Of a stretch of DNA of 8,502 bases, positions 5,745 to 8,502 are shown piece by piece (positions within the stretch are counted from its first letter, which is position 1; each line of letters begins with the position of its first letter). The notes below the pieces were generated by a model. It was given only the letters and a program-made list of their open reading frames with translations. It had not been told where the DNA came from and searched no databases. The translations under genes were made by a program, and so were the position numbers. The stretch is taken from assembly GCA_903938955.1 (NCBI GenBank), contig CAJAFJ010000350.1:1-8502 (forward strand), in the 5' to 3' direction. The DNA is from an uncultured beta proteobacterium. GTDB taxonomy: Bacteria > Pseudomonadota > Gammaproteobacteria > Burkholderiales > Burkholderiaceae.

Positions 5745-6734
5745 TTACTTCTCGCCCCAGCACAGGTCCATGCCGGTCTTGGTGTCTTTGCTGTCCACGC
5801 CCTTGATGGCTTTGGCCGAGATCAGAGTCACGCCGGTGTCGGTGTAGCCGCTGGATTTTTTGCCGCCCTTGGCGTAGCTCACGCCCGCTGCCACGCCCAG
5901 CGCCGCCATCTTCAACGGGTACTGTTGCGAGGTGGCGGTGATGATGCCGGAGGCGGTATCGCGGATGCCCTGGCAGCCACCGTCCACCGACAGAATGGTC
6001 ACGCCTTTTTCTTTACCGGCTTTCTTCAGTGCGTTGAACGCGCCGGCCGCTGCTGGCTCATTGATGGTGTAAACCACATTGATGTCGGGGTTCTTTTGCA
6101 GGCAGTTTTCCATCGCGGTCTGGCCTTTGGCCTGGTCACCAAAGCTGTCGGCCATGCAGACGATGGACGCGTCAGTGGAGAGTTCGTTGGATGTCGCATC
6201 CGCAGCCGCCAGGCCGAAACCCTTCATGAAACCGTTGTGACGCTGCGCGCCCACGGGGTGGCCGGGGAACAAATCGAGCGTGGCAATCTTGGCAGGTTTG
6301 CCAGCCAGGGTGGCTTTGGCGTATTGTCCGACCAGCACACCGGCTTTGTAGTTGTCGGTGGCGAAGAGGGCGTCAGCACCGGCAAACGGGCTGTCCAGCG
6401 CAATCACTTGCACGCCTTTGGCCTGCAATTTTTTGACCGTGGGGCCAATGGCATCGCCGCTGGCGGTGATCAAAATGGTTTTGGCACCGGCAGCCGCCAT
6501 GTTTTCCAGGGCAGTGATCTGGCCCGCAGTGTCGCCGTCCGACTTGCCGGCAGCGGTCAGCAGCTTGGCGCCGAGCTTTTTGGCTTCGGCTTCAGCGCCT
6601 TCCTTCATCTTGACGAAGAAGGCATTGGTTTCGGTTTTGGTGATCAGGCCGATCACGGGCTCGCCAGCGGCGAATGCGCTGGAGGTCGCCAATGCCAGGG
6701 CCGTCAACACCAGGGAAGTGGTAGCTTTTTTCAT
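5745..6734 (-). CDS. frcB: Periplasmic sugar-binding protein of the ABC importer (FrcB-like)
   Basis: A 329-residue periplasmic receptor (Peripla_BP_4, RbsB-like fold) that captures the sugar and delivers it to the permease. Seen: a Sec signal peptide (1-22, cleavage after AFA) and family motifs VIGLITKTETNAFF (27-40), LFATDNYKAG (123-132), RHNGF (165-169), GDQAKGQTAMEN (199-210), NEPAAAGA (225-232), VDGGCQG (250-256) and QQYP (270-273). Likely sugar contacts by analogy with RbsB are Asn37, Phe39, Phe40, Asp114, Arg165, Asn225, Asp251 and Gln271. The RbsB Arg90 position appears to be Ser115, which argues against plain ribose binding. The whole chain closely resembles the fructose receptor FrcB. 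Cys193, Cys211, Cys254 and Cys325 could form disulfides in the periplasm. The start at 6734 is chosen over 6749 because GAGGAGA lies 6 nt before it and it opens on MKK of the signal peptide. First gene of the operon. Confidence 0.95.
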   Translation of the reverse strand: MKKATTSLVLTALALATSSAFAAGEPVIGLITKTETNAFFVKMKEGAEAEAKKLGAKLLTAAGKSDGDTAGQITALENMAAAGAKTILITASGDAIGPTVKKLQAKGVQVIALDSPFAGADALFATDNYKAGVLVGQYAKATLAGKPAKIATLDLFPGHPVGAQRHNGFMKGFGLAAADATSNELSTDASIVCMADSFGDQAKGQTAMENCLQKNPDINVVYTINEPAAAGAFNALKKAGKEKGVTILSVDGGCQGIRDTASGIITATSQQYPLKMAALGVAAGVSYAKGGKKSSGYTDTGVTLISAKAIKGVDSKDTKTGMDLCWGEK

Positions 6735-6754
6735 GGAGAGTCTCCTCAATGGGT

Positions 6755-6788
6755 AAAAATTAATTTTTTGCTGAAGGGGGCAGCCCCC
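6755..6788 (-). promoter_or_regulatory. Structured 5' leader of frcB (palindrome plus GC hairpin)
   Basis: Two adjacent elements lie in the frcB leader. The first is a perfect 14-bp AT palindrome AAAAATTAATTTTT (6755-6768), close to the ribosome site. The second is a GGGGG-CAG-CCCCC hairpin (6776-6788). Neither is followed by a T tract in the minus-strand reading, so this is not a terminator. They could stabilise the mRNA or bind a regulator; no riboswitch class was recognised. Confidence 0.4.
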
Positions 6789-6801
6789 CGGGAATTTACG
6801 C

Positions 6802-6830
6802 TTTACGTCGCAGCGCGGTTGAACTATAGT
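6802..6830 (+). promoter_or_regulatory. Sigma70-like promoter for the sugar kinase
   Basis: -35 TTTACG (6802-6807, four of six matches), a 17-bp spacer, and -10 TATAGT (6825-6830, five of six). The predicted transcript starts near 6837, leaving a leader of about 28 nt before the first ATG. The -10 lies inside the palindrome AACTATAGTT, shared with the opposite promoter. Confidence 0.6.
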
Positions 6831-6852
6831 TGCAAAGCACTTACTAAATCAA
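6823..6852 (-). promoter_or_regulatory. Sigma70-like promoter for the frcB operon
   Basis: On the minus strand: -35 TTGATT (6852-6847, four of six matches), an 18-bp spacer, and -10 TATAGT (6828-6823, five of six). The predicted start is near 6816, giving a leader of about 80 nt that contains the GC hairpin and AT palindrome. It overlaps the kinase promoter at the -10 element, so polymerase should occupy only one direction at a time. Confidence 0.55.
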
Positions 6853-6863
6853 GTTACTTTAGT
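6843..6863. promoter_or_regulatory. Candidate operator: inverted repeat ACTAAA-N9-TTTAGT
   Basis: Perfect 6-bp arms (6843-6848 and 6858-6863) around a 9-bp centre, 21 bp in total. The site covers the -35 of the frcB-operon promoter and the leader of the kinase gene. A protein bound here could block both. The length and A/T-rich arms fit operators of ROK or LacI-type sugar regulators, and the ROK gene is in the operon (inference). Confidence 0.45.
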
Positions 6864-6864
6864 T

Positions 6865-7878
6865 ATGGAAAACCCTAGTATGACGAAAAATAATTCTCCC
6901 GTTCAAGTCGCCACAGCAGGCGAGGCGCTGATCGATTTGATCTTGAATGCGGACGGTCGCCTGCAACCCTGTTTGGGCGGTGCCGTCTACAACCTGACCC
7001 GGGCGCTGGCCCGCCAGGGGGTCGAGACGCTGTACCTTAATCCGCTCTCCAAAGACCGCTTTGGGCGCCAACTGGCGTCCTGCCTGCTGGACGATGGCGT
7101 GCATCTTGCAGCACCTGAGCCGGTGTTGCAAGTGACCTCGCTGGCGGTGGTGGGGGTGAATGCCAACGGCCACCCGGACTATTCTTTTTACCGCGAAGGC
7201 GTGGCCGACCGCGCCACCAGCGCTGCCGCCATGACGCAGGCCTGCGAAGGCGCCGAGGCTTTGTCCGTGGTCTGTACCGGCGCGCTGGCGCTGTCGCCGG
7301 ATGATGCCGACACCTATTTGCCGTGGTTGGCCAGCCAGCGCCAGGCCGGTCGCACGGTGGTGATCGACGCCAACCTGCGCCCCTCGGTCATGCCGAATCT
7401 TGAGTTGTACCGCCGCCATGTCTTGACGGCCCTGCAATTTGCCGATGTGATCAAGGTCAGCGACGAAGATCTTGAATGTCTGAACCTGCCGGGTGCCAAT
7501 GCCACCGAGCGTGCCACGCATTTGCTGCACAACAGCCGCGCCAACCTGGTGGCGCTGACCCGGGGCGGTGACGGGGCCAGCCTGCTGACGCGGCACGGCC
7601 AGATTTTTAATGCCCATGAAACCGAAGCCGTGCCGGTGCAGGACACCGTGGGCGCGGGCGATTGCTTTCTGGCCGGGCTGGTGGTGGCCCTGCTGGACCA
7701 CGCGCTGTCGTCAACCTGGGGCGCCGCTGAAGTGCCCGCCGCGCAGGCCAAAGACCTGCTGTGCAACGCCATCGCCAGCGCCAGCCTGAACGTGATGCGC
7801 CAGGGCTGCGTGCCCCCGAGTCGCGCCGAGGTCAAGGCCCGGCGCCTGCTGTCGGCGTTTGAATTCAGCGTCGGCTGA
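6865..7878 (+). CDS. PfkB-family carbohydrate kinase (probable fructokinase)
   Basis: A 337-residue cytoplasmic kinase of the ribokinase/PfkB family, probably turning imported fructose plus ATP into fructose 6-phosphate. Seen: N-terminal TAGEALIDLI (17-26), the substrate-binding LGGAVYNLTRALARQG (37-52), VIDANLRPSVM (166-176, the DxNxR motif of fructokinases), KVSDEDLECL (197-206), TRGGDGASL (232-240), and the family signature DTVGAGDCFLAG (260-271) with anion hole GAGD and catalytic base Asp266. Length and motif order are normal. Two in-frame ATGs compete: 6865 and 6880. The second has GGAA 9 nt before it and may be the true start; the first has no ribosome site. Transcribed divergently from the frcB operon, so it is coordinately placed with the importer. 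It ends 20 bp from the convergent amiC gene. The other possibilities are ribokinase or a 2-keto-3-deoxysugar kinase. Confidence 0.92.
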   Translation: MENPSMTKNNSPVQVATAGEALIDLILNADGRLQPCLGGAVYNLTRALARQGVETLYLNPLSKDRFGRQLASCLLDDGVHLAAPEPVLQVTSLAVVGVNANGHPDYSFYREGVADRATSAAAMTQACEGAEALSVVCTGALALSPDDADTYLPWLASQRQAGRTVVIDANLRPSVMPNLELYRRHVLTALQFADVIKVSDEDLECLNLPGANATERATHLLHNSRANLVALTRGGDGASLLTRHGQIFNAHETEAVPVQDTVGAGDCFLAGLVVALLDHALSSTWGAAEVPAAQAKDLLCNAIASASLNVMRQGCVPPSRAEVKARRLLSAFEFSVG

Positions 7879-7898
7879 CGTCGCCCCCCACGGGCGGG

Positions 7899-8502
7899 TC
7901 AAGCTGTGCGGTTTCGGGCCAGCGGTGGGTTTTTCGAGAAATAGCCCGCAATGCCGCGCATCAGGGCGTCGGCCAGTTGTTCCTGGTAGGCGTCGCTGTT
8001 GAGCTTGGCTTCTTCCTCGGGGTTGCTGATGAAGGCGGCCTCTACCAGCACGCTGGGGATGTCCGGCGCTTTCAGTACCGCAAAGCTGGCCTGCTCGACC
8101 TTGGGCTTGTGCAGCTTGCCGACGCGGCCGATTTCGCCCAGCATGGCGCTGCCCAGCTTCAGGCTGTCGTTGATCTGGGCGGTGGTGCTCATGTCAAACA
8201 GGGCGCGCTTGACTTGCGCATCCTTGGCCTTGATGTTCAGGCCGCCCACCCGATCGGCCTTGTTTTCCTGCGCCGCCATCCAGCGCGCTGCCGAGCTGGA
8301 GGCGCCGCCCTGGCTCAGCGCAAACACGCTGGCGCCTTGCGGGCGGGGCGTGAAGAAAGCGTCGGCATGGATGCTGATGAACAGGTCGGCCTGCACACGC
8401 TGGGCCTTTTGCACCCGCACATGCAGCGGCACAAAGAAATCGGCATCGCGCGTCATGTAGGCGCGCATGGTGTTGCCATTCAGGGTGGTGGCGTTGATGC
8501 GG
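7899..8502 (-). CDS. amiC: N-acetylmuramoyl-L-alanine amidase AmiC, C-terminal part (runs off the right edge)
   Basis: A zinc amidase that cleaves the bond between N-acetylmuramic acid and the stem peptide, splitting septal peptidoglycan during cell separation. The 200 visible residues form the C-terminal part of the Amidase_3 domain (PF01520). Seen: MRAYMTRDADFFVPL, the zinc-ligand His in LFISIHADAF (visible residue 45), GASVFALSQGGAS, STTAQINDSLKLG, and the catalytic Glu in SVLVEAAFISNPEEEAKL (visible residue 154). The open frame continues to the window edge (it reads RINATTLNGNTMRAY...), so the ATG at 8468 is internal, not the start. The AMIN domain, signal peptide and first zinc ligands lie outside. 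In many proteobacteria this gene directly precedes mutL; here the sugar module and other genes lie between them. Confidence 0.95.
   Translation of the reverse strand, partial: RINATTLNGNTMRAYMTRDADFFVPLHVRVQKAQRVQADLFISIHADAFFTPRPQGASVFALSQGGASSSAARWMAAQENKADRVGGLNIKAKDAQVKRALFDMSTTAQINDSLKLGSAMLGEIGRVGKLHKPKVEQASFAVLKAPDIPSVLVEAAFISNPEEEAKLNSDAYQEQLADALMRGIAGYFSKNPPLARNRTA

Noticed and set aside
5646..6878. Long plus-strand open frame of 410 codons opposite frcB
   Set aside because: It is antisense to a full-length binding protein with all motifs, and its translation is low-complexity and rich in Gly, His and Arg. It is a by-product of GC-rich codon use.
6859..7701. Minus-strand open frame of 280 codons opposite the kinase
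   Set aside because: Antisense to an intact PfkB kinase and with unnatural composition; it begins inside the kinase reading frame.
7879..7898. CGCCC-CCCAC-GGGCG inverted repeat between the kinase and amiC
   Set aside because: Only 5 bp, with no T tract on either strand, in a C/G-rich 20-bp gap. Too weak to call a terminator.

Overview
The window looks like chromosomal DNA from a betaproteobacterium of the order Burkholderiales, most likely a Comamonadaceae member (Rhodoferax/Polaromonas-like). This rests on GC-rich coding sequence, the character of the MutL and AmiC proteins, and a Frc-type sugar transporter. The placement is an inference from protein recognition; no search was run. Eleven protein genes, two of them cut by the window edges, fill almost all of the sequence. 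No RNA gene, insertion sequence, phage gene or CRISPR array was seen.

Layout. At the left edge is the 5' end of mutL (minus strand, GTG start). Upstream of it, also on the minus strand, are two small envelope lipoprotein genes: a glycine-zipper protein and a BON-domain protein. A DedA-family membrane protein follows on the plus strand. It ends 4 bp from the stop codon of a five-gene minus-strand operon that reads, in transcription order: periplasmic sugar-binding protein (frcB), permease (frcC), single-domain ATPase (frcA), RbsD/FucU-type sugar mutarotase, ROK-family regulator. Divergent from this operon is a PfkB-family sugar kinase (plus strand). At the right edge is the 3' part of a cell-wall amidase, amiC (minus strand).

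How the genes work together. FrcB/FrcC/FrcA resemble the fructose ABC importer known from Sinorhizobium. The likely route is uptake of unphosphorylated fructose, ring or anomer interconversion by the mutarotase, then phosphorylation by the divergent kinase, with the ROK protein as local regulator. The sugar is inferred from resemblance; ribose or another monosaccharide is not excluded. The 130-bp divergent control region holds two opposed sigma70-like promoters built on one palindromic -10 element (AACTATAGTT) and a 6+6 bp inverted repeat that could be an operator. A terminator-like hairpin with a T7 tract between frcB and frcC would favour extra production of the binding protein.

Context. 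In many proteobacteria the amidase gene (amiB/amiC) lies directly beside mutL. Here about 7.6 kb separates the two, carrying the sugar module, dedA and the lipoprotein genes. The window therefore looks like an accessory sugar-uptake module placed in a normally conserved housekeeping neighbourhood. I saw nothing that amounts to a wholly new defence or mobile system. The most interesting points are the symmetric promoter, the mutarotase inside a fructose-type operon, and the ROK regulator without its zinc motif.
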